From the NCBI GenBank assembly GCA_964058805.1, contig CAXKVV010001778.1, forward strand, positions 1 through 29,652: DNA of 29,652 bases, written 5' to 3'. The stretch's first letter is position 1. Every line of letters begins with the position of its first letter. Position numbers and translations under genes: made by a program. Below, in pieces: positions 1 to 8,756 of the stretch. The notes below the pieces were generated by a model. It saw only the letters and a program-made list of their open reading frames with translations. It did not search any database and was not told the origin of the DNA. The DNA is from Schoenoplectus triqueter. Taxonomy: Eukaryota; Streptophyta; Magnoliopsida; Poales; Cyperaceae.

Positions 1-44
1 AAATAAATTATGCATATATAAGATTTACATTCACATATATGAAA
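1..44. repeat. 44-bp direct repeat, copy 1 (copy 2 at 615-658)
   Basis: The first 44 bases of the window, beginning AAATAAATTATGC, recur without a mismatch at 615-658. The sequences after the two copies differ, so this is a dispersed direct repeat with a 614-bp offset rather than a tandem array of a long unit. The copy may extend left beyond the window. It could be the scar of an insertion, a partial segmental duplication, or part of a terminal repeat. No coding potential is seen in either copy. Confidence 0.85.
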
Positions 45-222
45 CTTACATGTCTAATTGTAATTGAATTACATGCTTATTTCGAACTATAATTGTTCGC
101 GAACACTTTTTGAATAAAAAGTAAACAGTTTGAGTTTGATTTGATATAATTTCGAATCGAACGAACTTTTTTCGAATTGAACACGAACGAACAACGAACT
201 TCAAATATTTCTTGCAACCCTA
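1..222. mobile_element. Possible right end of a hAT-like element
   Basis: Read on the minus strand from 222, the sequence starts TAGGGTTGCAAG and runs into repeated GTTCG/CGAAC words (for example TTCGCGAACAC near 97 and clusters at 150-200). A TAGGG terminus with GTTCG-rich subterminal sequence is typical of plant hAT elements. The other elements in this window with TAGGG-like ends and 8-bp target duplications support the reading. A partner end and target duplication are not visible because the element would start before the window, so the call is tentative. Confidence 0.3.
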
Positions 223-1048
223 GTATAACATAATTTATAACTACAATTTAAATATCAGTTTTATTTCAATTATCTTCATGAATCACACATTTTTAGTTTT
301 AACTCTTAGTCATAGCTAAAATTTATTCAACTCGTGAAATCAATCCGGCAAGCACATAGTAATAATAAAACTTCAATTTAATAGATAAGCTAAACTTCTT
401 ATAGGTTAATTAAAGTTTATGTCAGTATGAGAAGATTATCAACTCTTCCACACAATTTCATTAGTTATCATCTTAGCTATTATTTATACTTTCACATAAC
501 ACAATATATGATTTGGATATCAATTTGACAAAGTTATTAATCTATGAATTAGTCCTCAAGTTAATAGGTGATCAATTTACATGATAATTTTGGATGTGTG
601 TTTGAACTTTACTAAAATAAATTATGCATATATAAGATTTACATTCACATATATGAAATTGTGTTTTCTGAGAGATGCATTTTATTTTTTAAACATGTTA
701 AGTTTCTAATTTAGACAATTGATGATTATGCATGCAGGCGCCAATTTGATTGAGGAAATCACTTTGACAATGTTTATTTCAATATTATGTCTAATAGATT
801 TTGAAATAATTTTCAGAAAATATTTAATTTTGAGTTACAGAATTTTGGATTAAGTTACAAAATTTTTAAAACATCTGCAGAATCAAAGAGGGATTTTGAA
901 TCTTGCTTCCGCCAAAAAATTAGTCTATTTCCGCCAGAAATATGGATGAAACTGGACCATAAAAAAAATTTGAATTAGAACGCGTGCATAGGGGTGGGTC
1001 CTTGGTGGCAGAGAGGGATAATTTTTTGTTCTGATCTGAACCGGATCT
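223..1048. other. Gene-free AT-rich sequence
   Basis: This stretch has no open frame with recognisable protein similarity. It contains the second copy of the 44-bp repeat (615-658). Toward the right end (about 905-950) are two TTCCGCCA words, which might belong to the left internal repeats of the CACTA element that follows. The boundary between flanking DNA and transposon cannot be placed: no CACTACTAGAA-type left terminus occurs here. Confidence 0.6.
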
Positions 1049-1080
1049 CACTAAAGAGAGAACGTAACAATTCTTTTATC

Positions 1081-1680
1081 TAAGCCATCTTCTCCAATTC
1101 ATTTCCCCGCCTCTTTAATTCATTTCCCCGCCTCTTTCATTCTCAGCCAAAAAATTGACAATCCGCCAAAAATTTGGAGATGCCGCCTGCTTTACTTCAA
1201 TCCTTTTTAATGATCGATTGGATCTTTGTTTTCTTTTCAGTTAACCAAAACCAAAACCTCCTCTCCTCACATCCTCCGTCCTCTAACCAAAACCAAAACC
1301 TCCACCTCCTCCGTCCTCTTCTTATCCCTTTCTCCCGATTAATAAATAGGTAATATAAGTCAATCAAACAAATCTTTTTATTACACATTACCTGTTGCAA
1401 TGGTTTTACTATGACTTCATTTTCATTTTTACTCACAGGAATATTGACATTACTCACAGAAATATTGACATTACTACAGAACGTCAATATTTCTTACAGA
1501 AATATTTCAATTACTCACAAGAATATTGACATTACTCACAGAAATAATGACTCTAATTTTATTTTTATAGTTGGTGTCATATTTGCTGAAATCTATCCTG
1601 TTTTCTTAATTTCTATTCAAACAACACATATATACTATTTTCTGCCTTAATCAAACACTATTTTGTGCTGCTTATGACAG
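1081..1680 (+). promoter_or_regulatory. Leader and 5'-UTR intron of the TNPA-like gene
   Basis: The plus strand is rich in C and T from about 1081 to 1345, as plant 5' leaders often are. It includes a perfect 21-bp tandem duplication (1096-1116 and 1117-1137) and a longer duplication of a CCAAAACCAAAACC-containing unit (starting at 1242 and 1284). A plausible donor (AATAG|GTAATA, after 1349) and acceptor (TATGACAG|ATTCC, ending at 1680) would define a 331-bp leader intron, leaving ten untranslated bases before the ATG at 1691. Transcription start is not determinable. The exon limits are inference from splice-site appearance. Confidence 0.5.
1430..1552 (+). repeat. ~21-bp tandem repeat in the TNPA leader intron
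   Basis: About six diverged units of the form TTACTCACAGAAATATTGACA follow one another. One unit is partly inverted, so GAAATATTGAC (from about 1459) can pair with GTCAATATTTC (about 1484-1494). A related core (TTACTnnCAGAAATAAT) recurs downstream of the same gene at 4905-5175, so the gene is bracketed by similar arrays. These may be internal binding sites of the transposon protein, but that is inference. Confidence 0.75.
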
Positions 1681-1690
1681 ATTCCTTCAT

Positions 1691-4611
1691 ATGGCTGGTA
1701 CAAAGTCTTCTCTACCAAGGGGAAAGAGGGTTAAATACACTCAACAGGGCCTCATCCATAGCTCTATTGCATTGGAGCGCGATTCCACACACATAGAAGT
1801 ACCTGGGGTAGGCAATGAAGTGCGTAAGCGTAAGGGAAGAGGTCCTGGAAAGGTAGTTCAATCAAGACCGCCAAATCAGCGGCCGGAGGTGTGGCCGGTG
1901 GGCCCAGAAGAGTTCACCACTGAAAAAACAGATAAAACAAATCCTAGGCAGATAACTGCAATCATCACTAGGCTAGCTTTGAACCTCATGCCAGGACCAT
2001 TTAGAAGTTTTCGCATGTTTGATCAAACCACAAGAGATACTGTGGAGATCCAATTTTTGGTAAATAAAAATTATTGTTAATTTATAATTTATATACAAAT
2101 GAAGACTAGTATATTTTATTAACTCGGTAATTGATTAATTAATGTATTCACCAAATTGCTATTGTGTTGTTTTATTAATGAAGGAACGGTTTAAATATCG
2201 AGCAGGAGAAGATCCGAAGCATTGTAAAGAAGTTCTTGAGGCTATTGCAACAAAAAGGTATGCTGATGAGCTATACGAAGCAAGAAAAGATTGCATAGAT
2301 GACTTCGGCTGGGACACGGAAGCATGGAAGAGTATGGTGCCACATTGGTGCACAACTCCTGCGAATTGGGAAGGACTTTGTGACCAATTTGCAACTGAAG
2401 AATTCCAATATCTTTCGAAACAAAACAAAACTAACCGATGTGCATCAGGACTTACTGTCTGCCACTATGCTGGATCGGCAAGTGCATACCAGCACAGCCA
2501 AAATTTGGTAATGTATTTTTTATACAATGTATATTGAGGCTTTATTTATTTTTATAGAAATAAATATCCTTCAATGTGAAATAACTTATTTATGTAGCAT
2601 CTATAACTGAAACTTAGTTATATTTGTAGAAAAATATACTAAATAGAGAGCCAACAAGCGAGGAACTTTTCCTACATCTTCATCTTGGTCGAGAAGATGG
2701 AATATCACCCATTGTGGCCCAAGTGGAAGCTACTTTGGCAGCCAAGACCTTGGAATTACAAGAAGTAAATGATGAAACTAGTGATGGTAGTGAACTCTGT
2801 GATCCAGAAATAAGAAAAATCATAGCAGAGGTTCAAACTTATGATACTACCTCGGTGCAATTTGCCAACAGAAAAACCAAAGAAGTATATGTATGTTATC
2901 TTTCTTACAAAGTTATCTCGTAGGAATATTGACAATTTGATATCTAATATGATATATTATTAATTATGAATATCAGTCAACAGATACGAACTAAGTGTAG
3001 TAACAATCAGAGTTAATTTCATAATACCAATTTGATTGTATTAATTTACATTTTATGCAACTCAATAGGAGAAAGCGAAGGAGATGCAGCTTGATCCAGA
3101 CTACGCTGGAAGAGAAGATATTGATCTGTATCGTATAGCAAGTAATGGGAAATGCCACGGTAGAGATTTTGGCTTTGGGAGCACATATGAGGGAACTTCT
3201 CCAACACCAATCTTGCGAGGCAGGTCCTGTCATAGAACATCCATAGAGACAACAGAATTCGATAAAATTTTAGAGGATCGTGATGCTCATTTTGCTGAGG
3301 AAATTGCCAAGAGAGATAAACTCATTCAAGAACGTGATGAAAAATACAACAAGATGGTAGAAGAACAGGCAAAACTACAGATTACTATTAATCATCTGTA
3401 TGCAGTATGCGGAGTTCAACAGCCTACTTTTCAGGTAACAAATATTGAATTTAAGATAATTATTGGGAGGTACTGTTTTGTTGATAACATACTAATTTAT
3501 ATTATTAATTTCACTCATAGGATCATAATGGTCCCATTTCTCAGTCATTTCAAAAAGCTATGGGGATGCATGTAGTTTTACCTCAGGTGAATTTTCAACT
3601 TTCTATAGTGGGATTTGTATGCAAACAAGTAAGATTTTGATGTTTTACAATACTAATTTTTTCATTTCACTGTATGTTGTGCTTGTAGGGTCATAGTCTC
3701 GTTTCTCATCCAACTCAAGGACATCATATGTCTTTATTTCAGGTAAGTACAATTTCTAACAACTTTCAATGGGTAATGGTGTTTGACGGGAGTTGTGTAA
3801 GGTTTTCTAACAACTTTCAATGGGTACTGTGAGATTCATGCATGCCAAAGTCTATAGATTTAGTTTGTGTTTTAAGACTTTGTTGAAATTAATATAACAG
3901 ATACGTATGAATGTTGTTAATTATCATATTTCACTAAAAATATATATATATTTTCTAAAAAGGAATTATGACAAATTTTAGGGCTCTTATCAGTCATAAA
4001 AGAATATCATCGTAATACTAACATTTCATATTATTTACTTAGGGTCATACGGCCCTTCCTTACAGTGCACTTATGGGAATGCAAATGCCTCCGCACCAAG
4101 TAAGAATAAAATAAATAGATAATTATCATAAGTGATGTATACATGGGAGTGATGTATACATGGGCCCCACTGTATTATCTTCCTTATTATTTTCACCTTT
4201 TTTTTATTTTATTTATAATTTTATTTTTCTCTTTATTTACTAATTTTATTTTAAATGTCTAAGGTTTGATCAATTTTCAATATTGGGTTTAAGCATGCGT
4301 TTAGTGGTAAATATTGCTAATTTATATTACACATGCTTGAGGGAAAGAAGAAAAAGCTGTATTGTACATGCTTCAAAATAGAGAGATATAGAGGACCTAA
4401 TTTTACAAATGTGGTTGTTTAATTGTACTGATGCTTCAAAGTAAAAGATTCTAAGTATATTTTTTTTGTTCTATACTAGGGATTATCTTCAATGTCACAA
4501 TCAAATATGATAGGAGGGATGCAAGCACTTATAACGCAAGCTGCAACGGGCGAGGCAGCCATGAACCGATGGTGCGAGGGATCAAACTCAGACAATCAAG
4601 AAATCCAGTAG
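1691..4611 (+). CDS. TNPA-like protein of a CACTA transposon (Ptta/En/Spm plant transposase family)
   Basis: Eight exons join without a frame break: 1691-2059, 2184-2507, 2630-2890, 3069-3434, 3521-3586, 3689-3742, 4043-4099 and 4480-4611 (stop TAG). Every intron is GT-AG and in phase 0, giving 542 residues. Residues about 60-270 resemble the plant Ptta/En/Spm transposase family (Pfam Transposase_24): a basic GRGPGK stretch, a WCTTPANWEGLC-type segment, NKTNR, a Gly-Ser motif after His-Tyr, and NREPTSEELFLHLHLGREDG (residues 236-255). Residues about 383-428 are Lys/Glu-rich with coiled-coil character. The tail from 441 is encoded by four small exons rich in Gly, His, Met and Gln. Known TNPA proteins bind subterminal motifs and assist the separate TNPD transposase; by inference this one binds the TTCCGTG motifs at 5246-5550. 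An untranslated upstream exon is likely. No stop or frameshift is seen, so it could be functional. Confidence 0.85.
3753..3826 (+). repeat. Short intronic duplication in the TNPA-like gene
   Basis: A 23-bp segment beginning TTTCTAACAACTTTC and ending GGGTA occurs at 3753-3775 and again at 3804-3826 (offset 51), just after the donor of exon 6. A second small duplication inside the next intron, AGTGATGTATACATGGG, is perfectly doubled at 4131-4164. Both lie in non-coding DNA and have no evident function. Confidence 0.85.
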
Positions 4612-5245
4612 TTAGGTTTTGGTATGGATAATAGTTTTCAATCTTTTGGTAATAGAATGTCCAATTATAACAATATAGCAGACAAACAGCTTTTCATTTA
4701 TAGCAATATAGCAGTTGATATACGGGTTTATATTTTGGCAGTTCAATACCTGTATTTTTGGATTTGATGTACTTCCAATTGGTGTTTGTATATGCTATAT
4801 TATTTTTCTGAAGTTATTTTTAATGCTTGATTGTTTTAATTTGTCATCAGTTGACAATTGGAAAATAAAACAAAAATTAGGGATGCTATTTTGTGCAGGA
4901 ATGAGTTTTACTACCAGAATAAGTGGTGTTACTCCCACAAATAACAGATTTCTTGTCAAGCATACTAATGAGTTTTACTGAATACTACTGCCGGAAATAA
5001 TGCCACTACTGCTGAAAATAATTAGTAAATCTTTCTTCAAATATGGCATAATAGTCCACAGATACAACCAGAAATAATTGGTGTTACTGGCAGAAATAAT
5101 GGGTTCATATATTTAATTTTTAAATCTGCCAGTAATAATCAAAAGGTTACTAACAGAAATAATGGGTTCACCTATTGTAATTTTTCTTAAAATCTGCATA
5201 AATTAATTAATAATAGAAAAATAATAATGTGGATGAGTAAAATTA
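4612..5245 (+). repeat. 3' flank of the TNPA-like gene with degenerate repeat array
   Basis: After the stop codon comes an AT-rich untranslated stretch. From about 4905 to 5175 there is an array of loosely spaced units with the core TTACTnnCAGAAATAATGGG, clearest at about 5083-5105 and 5149-5170, with an inverted unit (CTGCCAGTAATAAT) near 5127. The open frame at 4715-4981 shows no similarity to a known protein and runs through this array, so I treat it as chance. Confidence 0.7.
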
Positions 5246-5550
5246 TTCCGTGACTTTTTAAAGTATTTCCGTGGAAGTAAGAACCATGGAAATAATATGA
5301 GTTATTCTGTTGCTCAACTCCACGGAACTGCCAAATATTTACTACGGAATTAAGAACCGGAGCGAAACTTTTCTGTCGAATCATTTCCGTGCTTAATTCC
5401 TCGGAAAAGGATTATCTCCGTGGTATTCTACGGAAATAGTATTTGTTCTGGCGATGAAAGTACCGTGGAAGCCTTTCCGTGGGTAATTCACGGAAATGAC
5501 GCCTTTTCCGTGCTTGACTCCACGGAACAAGCGTTTTTCATTTCACGGTA
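5246..5550 (+). repeat. CACTA subterminal region: TTCCGTG/CACGGAA motif array
   Basis: At least a dozen copies of TTCCGTGG or its reverse complement CCACGGAA, exact or one base off, lie here. Examples are 5246-5252, 5267-5274, 5320-5327, 5385-5391, 5474-5480, 5489-5495, 5503-5511 and 5520-5527. Many form inverted pairs around an AATT or TTAATTC spacer, giving small hairpins. Subterminal short repeats in both orientations are the known binding sites of TNPA-type proteins in En/Spm elements. By inference these are the sites used by the protein encoded at 1691-4611. Confidence 0.85.
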
Positions 5551-6689
5551 ATAATAACAATTCTAGTAGTGACTTCACGAAACATGGCCTCGAGTATTGG
5601 AGTACCATCAAACTTGTAATACTCTCCCAAAATGGGCTTGATTGCCTTGGTGGCCTCCATGGCATGGTAATGCGGTATGGTCGAGAACAAATGGTGCACC
5701 ACATGTGTATCAGTGATGTTATGGAACACTTTGTTTAGGAACCCATAGTCTCGGTCAACGGTGGCAAGTGCACCACGCAGCCAGTCCCACTCAGATGAGT
5801 CGTAACGTGGCAAAGCAGGGTGGGTGTGCTGCAAGTATGTAATCAAAACCAACCAACCATTAACAATCAAGAGAGGCACACCATGCATCCGGAGCATCCA
5901 CCAGAAACCAAACATCGCAGAAAGGTGGTAGAGAGGATACGCAGCCATGATCATACCAACGTCAGAGATGAAAATCTGGACCCGCTCACAGTCAGAGTAG
6001 ATTGGGCTGTTTGGGTCGAAGTGGCATGCGAATCGGGGGTAAGGACGTCCTGATACATTGAATACCAGGTACAATGGCCACCCAAGGGCGAGCTGGACAA
6101 CCAGTGTAACAAGCCGGCCGACCGGGTTGTTAGATAGATACTTAGAGTACCATGGCAGCACAGCTTTCTTCTTGGGGACGAAAGCCTCATCATGCTCGAG
6201 GGAGCCGATGTTGGAATGGTGACGGCGGTGGCTGTACTTCCAAGAGAAGTATGGCACGAGAAGAGCAGAGTGAAGAACAAACCCCACAGCATCATCAAGG
6301 AGTGCATAATCCGAGAAGGCGTGGTGACCACACTCATGAGCAATGACCCAGGCACCACTGAGCGCACACCCCTGTGCGGCCCAGTAGAGCAGCCACGCGG
6401 CGTAATGGAAGGGGGCTGGAATTGTTGGGATCCATTTCAGAGCAAGGTAGAAAAAGACAGACGAGAGGAGGAGGTCGTGCACGACATAAGAGAACGAACG
6501 GAGGATGGAGCGGTTGAAGCAGTGGGGTGGGATGGCTTTCTTGAGTTGACCAAGGGTGAATGGCGGTGGTTCGGTTGGTGACTTCTTAAACTGGTTCAAG
6601 TCGGAACGAGTCCAGGCAGCGGCCCAGTCGGATTTTTCCTGGGTCGCGCTCTCGGCTTGTGCCATGCGCCCACCACTACCAGCACCCAT
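5538..6689 (-). pseudogene. FAD2-like: FAD2-like membrane fatty-acid desaturase, 3' end cut by a CACTA transposon
   Basis: The frame encodes 383 residues from MGAGSGGRM, the usual FAD2 start; an upstream in-frame Met is rejected because it lies in the leader intron. FAD2 enzymes act in the ER membrane on acyl groups of phosphatidylcholine, inserting the delta-12 double bond or, in diverged members, other groups. The three di-iron histidine boxes are present: HECGHH (118-123), HRRHH (154-158) and HVVHH (329-333), with hydrophobic spans near 70-115, 195-212 and 243-283. From residue 374 the protein leaves the family: the last ten residues and the stop are read from the CACTA end (5538-5571), replacing about 25 native residues including the C-terminal aromatic ER-retrieval motif. 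The rest is intact, without stops or frameshifts, so the insertion looks recent. The third box has Val where common oleate desaturases have Ala (HVAHH), which hints at a diverged family member. Activity of the truncated form is unknown. Confidence 0.92.
5561..5571 (-). repeat. CACTA right terminal inverted repeat
   Basis: On the minus strand the end reads CACTACTAGAA, the usual terminus of plant CACTA elements. Its first base is the third base of codon 373 of the FAD2-like gene, so the junction is defined to the base. The adjacent triplet at 5572-5574 (act on plus, agt on minus) is the expected 3-bp target duplication. The matching left copy is not in the window. Confidence 0.85.
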
Positions 6690-6740
6690 ATTTGAATATC
6701 TGTAGTGGCAAAGGAGGAAATCGAGTGAGGTTAAATAATT
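6690..6740 (-). promoter_or_regulatory. Splice acceptor of the FAD2-like 5'-UTR intron
   Basis: Reading the minus strand toward the gene, a pyrimidine-rich tract (CTCACTCGATTTCCTCC) leads to CCACTACAG, with the AG at 6701-6700. Only ten bases separate it from the ATG at 6689. Plant FAD2 genes typically carry one large intron in the 5' leader just before the start codon, so this acceptor fits the family. The donor and first exon are not identified; they would lie to the right of 6740. Confidence 0.65.
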
Positions 6741-6947
6741 TGGGATGAGAAGGTCCGTGATAAATTCATCCAACGGAAAAGTACTTGGGGGTTGTTTGCT
6801 TAATTAATGAGGTTCAGAAGAAAATATCTTCTATTTTTTATATTTTATTTAGAAAAAATATTTCAGTATTTTCTTCTATTATTGATATTTTTCTACAAAA
6901 TAATTCTAATGTGCATTCAATTTTTAAAGTAAATCCAATATTTACCG

Positions 6948-6975
6948 TATATATATATATATATATATATATATT
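6948..6975. repeat. (TA)n microsatellite
   Basis: An uninterrupted TA dinucleotide run of about 28 bp, followed by a T run. Confidence 0.95.
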
Positions 6976-7442
6976 TTTAAAATTATTGCTCAAATGAAAA
7001 ATTCTAAATCATAGATGTATTTCTAATGACTTAGATAGATCATGTATTAAATTTTAATCAATTTGAAAAAAAATTGTCTTTCATCACAAAAAATTTAAAA
7101 TTTCAATGGTGAAGTTCTAATGATATTATGATGAATGATTAATAAATCTTTAAATTATTTTCAGATTTGATACACATTCTATCTAAACCATTAGAAACAT
7201 ATATATGTTTGAATTTTTATTTGATGAATTTTGTAAAAAAATATATTATAAATGTTGAAAAGTATTATAAAAGATTAATACACATTAAAATTACTCTTTG
7301 AAAAGAAAATCATATTATTCTTCATTTTTTAGACGTCATTTTTGCACGTTGTAATATTTTTCTCTTTCCTTCCCCTCTTCACTCCCAACAGATCCTTTTT
7401 GTCCTTCTTTAATATCTTCTTCACCTCCATTACACCTTCGCC

Positions 7443-7443
<1 letters not shown>

Positions 7444-7474
<31 letters not shown>
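7444..7474. repeat. Compound poly-C / (AC)n microsatellite
   Basis: Seventeen C bases (7444-7460) are followed directly by seven AC dinucleotides (7461-7474), inside a longer pyrimidine-rich tract. The homopolymer length should be treated with caution, since long C runs are often misassembled. Confidence 0.95.
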
Positions 7475-8200
7475 ATTCTTTTTTTAGTCAGAGATAGGCA
7501 AATGCCCACCCCTAATTTCATGTGGCTCCGCCCTTGCTTCATCACTTCGCCAATGTATTCGCTTCTCGTCCACCTCTGTCCCTCCTTCGCCTCCATACTT
7601 TATCATGTCTTTGTCCCTCTGCCACTTCCGCTCCACCTTGATCTTCCCACTCCTCTACCTTCATCACTTCTCTGTAATTTACCCACTATAGTGTTTATAA
7701 TTAGATTTATTTTGGTTAATATTATATCTAAAATTATAAAAGAATATAGTCATTTGAAAATTCAAAAAATATTAATAAATTAATTTAATTATTTGACTAA
7801 ATTTAATGGCATAAAATAAATAAGACAATCAGTTAATTAAGTCTAAGAATGTCAAGAGGTGTTTTAAAAAAAAGAGAGAAATAGGGTTCCGGTCCCTATT
7901 TTTCTTCAATTAATGAAATGAAAGGTCTATATCATGTATTTTTTTTTAAAATAAAAGTCTTGATGTGGGTATCCGAAATGTATTTAAGAATATTTCATTT
8001 TAAACAATATCATATTTATATTTTTGCTTGCTTTATGTATGATGTCTTTACCTTATTTAATTTGGATGAATGTTGTACTATTACATGTTAAATTTCAGTA
8101 AAATTTTCTATTATTGATTCATATATATGCATTGGATGAAAATTAAAGCCTATTTCACTCCAACCATGAGTTCTAGTAGAATTTGCTAGCATATCCCCTT

Positions 8201-8218
8201 GTCATGTGAGCACATGAC
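8201..8218. repeat. Short perfect palindrome
   Basis: GTCATGTG and its reverse complement CACATGAC are separated by two bases (AG). It contains two E-box-like CANNTG words. Any regulatory role is speculative, though it lies upstream of the FAD2-like gene. Confidence 0.8.
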
Positions 8219-8756
8219 ACTGCACCATTACCCTTCTCGAACCGAAATCTCTTCAAAAAATCTCACGACTTCATAGAGAAATAGAACTGTACATCCGGTA
8301 ACACTAATTAATGAGTAACACTAAAATTTAATACACTAATTAATGAGTAATAAAACTTGACTGTTCATATTGATATAGTTTCATCGGACGGTAGCACTAA
8401 TTAAAAAAATCACATTTAGGAACACTAAATTAAGTTATGCTAATCTTTGAAACAAATGGAGAAAATATATACATTTCAGCCTTATTAGATCCCGTGCACA
8501 TTCAGCTTTCGATTATCATAACTATAAAAAAAAAACTAGATTTATTATTTAAAAATGTCAAAATTGAAATTTTATCTTGGGTTAATCGAACAACATTTAC
8601 AATACATTTTATTAATGACGCCCTAGAGTAATTTCAAATAAACATTAGATGTAAGTTCGAATAAATAAGTATTTTGTTGGCTCCAGAAACACGTTCTCCT
8701 TGCGGGGTGGGGACATTAAATGCAAAAAATAATCATAACACTCACAAAGTCACATG

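Larger units (their letters stand above)
1049..5571 (+). mobile_element. CACTA (En/Spm-type) transposon, right-hand part
   Basis: The right terminus, read on the minus strand, is CACTACTAGAATTG starting at 5571, a classic CACTA terminal inverted repeat. Inside it lies a subterminal region with more than a dozen TTCCGTG/CACGGAA motifs in both orientations, then a repeat array, then a spliced TNPA-like gene (1691-4611). The three bases outside the end (5572-5574, act) should be the 3-bp target duplication. The left terminus and a TNPD/Tnp2 transposase are not in the window, so the start given is only the point from which transposon-like leader sequence is recognisable; the element may extend beyond position 1. 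If no TNPD gene exists upstream the element would depend on another copy for movement. The right end interrupts a FAD2-like gene. Confidence 0.85.
6774..8756. other. FAD2-like upstream region (leader intron and promoter area), no gene seen
   Basis: Mostly AT-rich sequence. It probably contains the FAD2-like leader intron and promoter, but I cannot place the donor or a TATA box with confidence. It holds a (TA)n run, a poly-C/(AC)n run, a pyrimidine-rich tract on the plus strand (about 7345-7690), an 8-bp-arm hairpin (AAATAGGG/CCCTATTT near 7879-7902), a palindrome at 8201-8218, and repeated words ACACTAATTAATGAGTAA (8302-8352). Short open frames on the C-rich tract are low-complexity and not supported as genes. 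Confidence 0.55.

Noticed and set aside
1049..1060. CACTAAAGAGAG as the left end of the CACTA element
   Set aside because: It agrees with the right terminus only in the first five bases, lacks the act triplet before it, and has no CACGGAA motifs behind it.
1197..1487. 96-codon minus-strand frame over the CACTA leader
   Set aside because: It is a reverse reading of pyrimidine-rich and tandem-repeat DNA, giving low-complexity Arg/Trp/Phe-rich protein with no family resemblance.
4715..4981. 88-codon frame after the TNPA-like gene
   Set aside because: AT-rich and Phe/Cys-rich, runs into the repeat array, no similarity to any known transposon protein.
5951..6367. 138-codon minus-strand frame and plus-strand frames at 5820-6053, 6152-6346 and 6192-6581
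   Set aside because: They lie inside the FAD2-like coding exon in other frames; the FAD2 frame has clear family motifs.
6690..6773. Upstream in-frame Met (28 codons earlier) as start of the FAD2-like protein
   Set aside because: The added residues match no FAD2, the segment has the look of an intron end with a good acceptor, and MGAG is the standard family start.
7336..7596. Frames on both strands over the poly-C/(AC)n tract (7336-7596 minus, 7502-7783 plus)
   Set aside because: Low-complexity translation of pyrimidine-rich DNA without family similarity.
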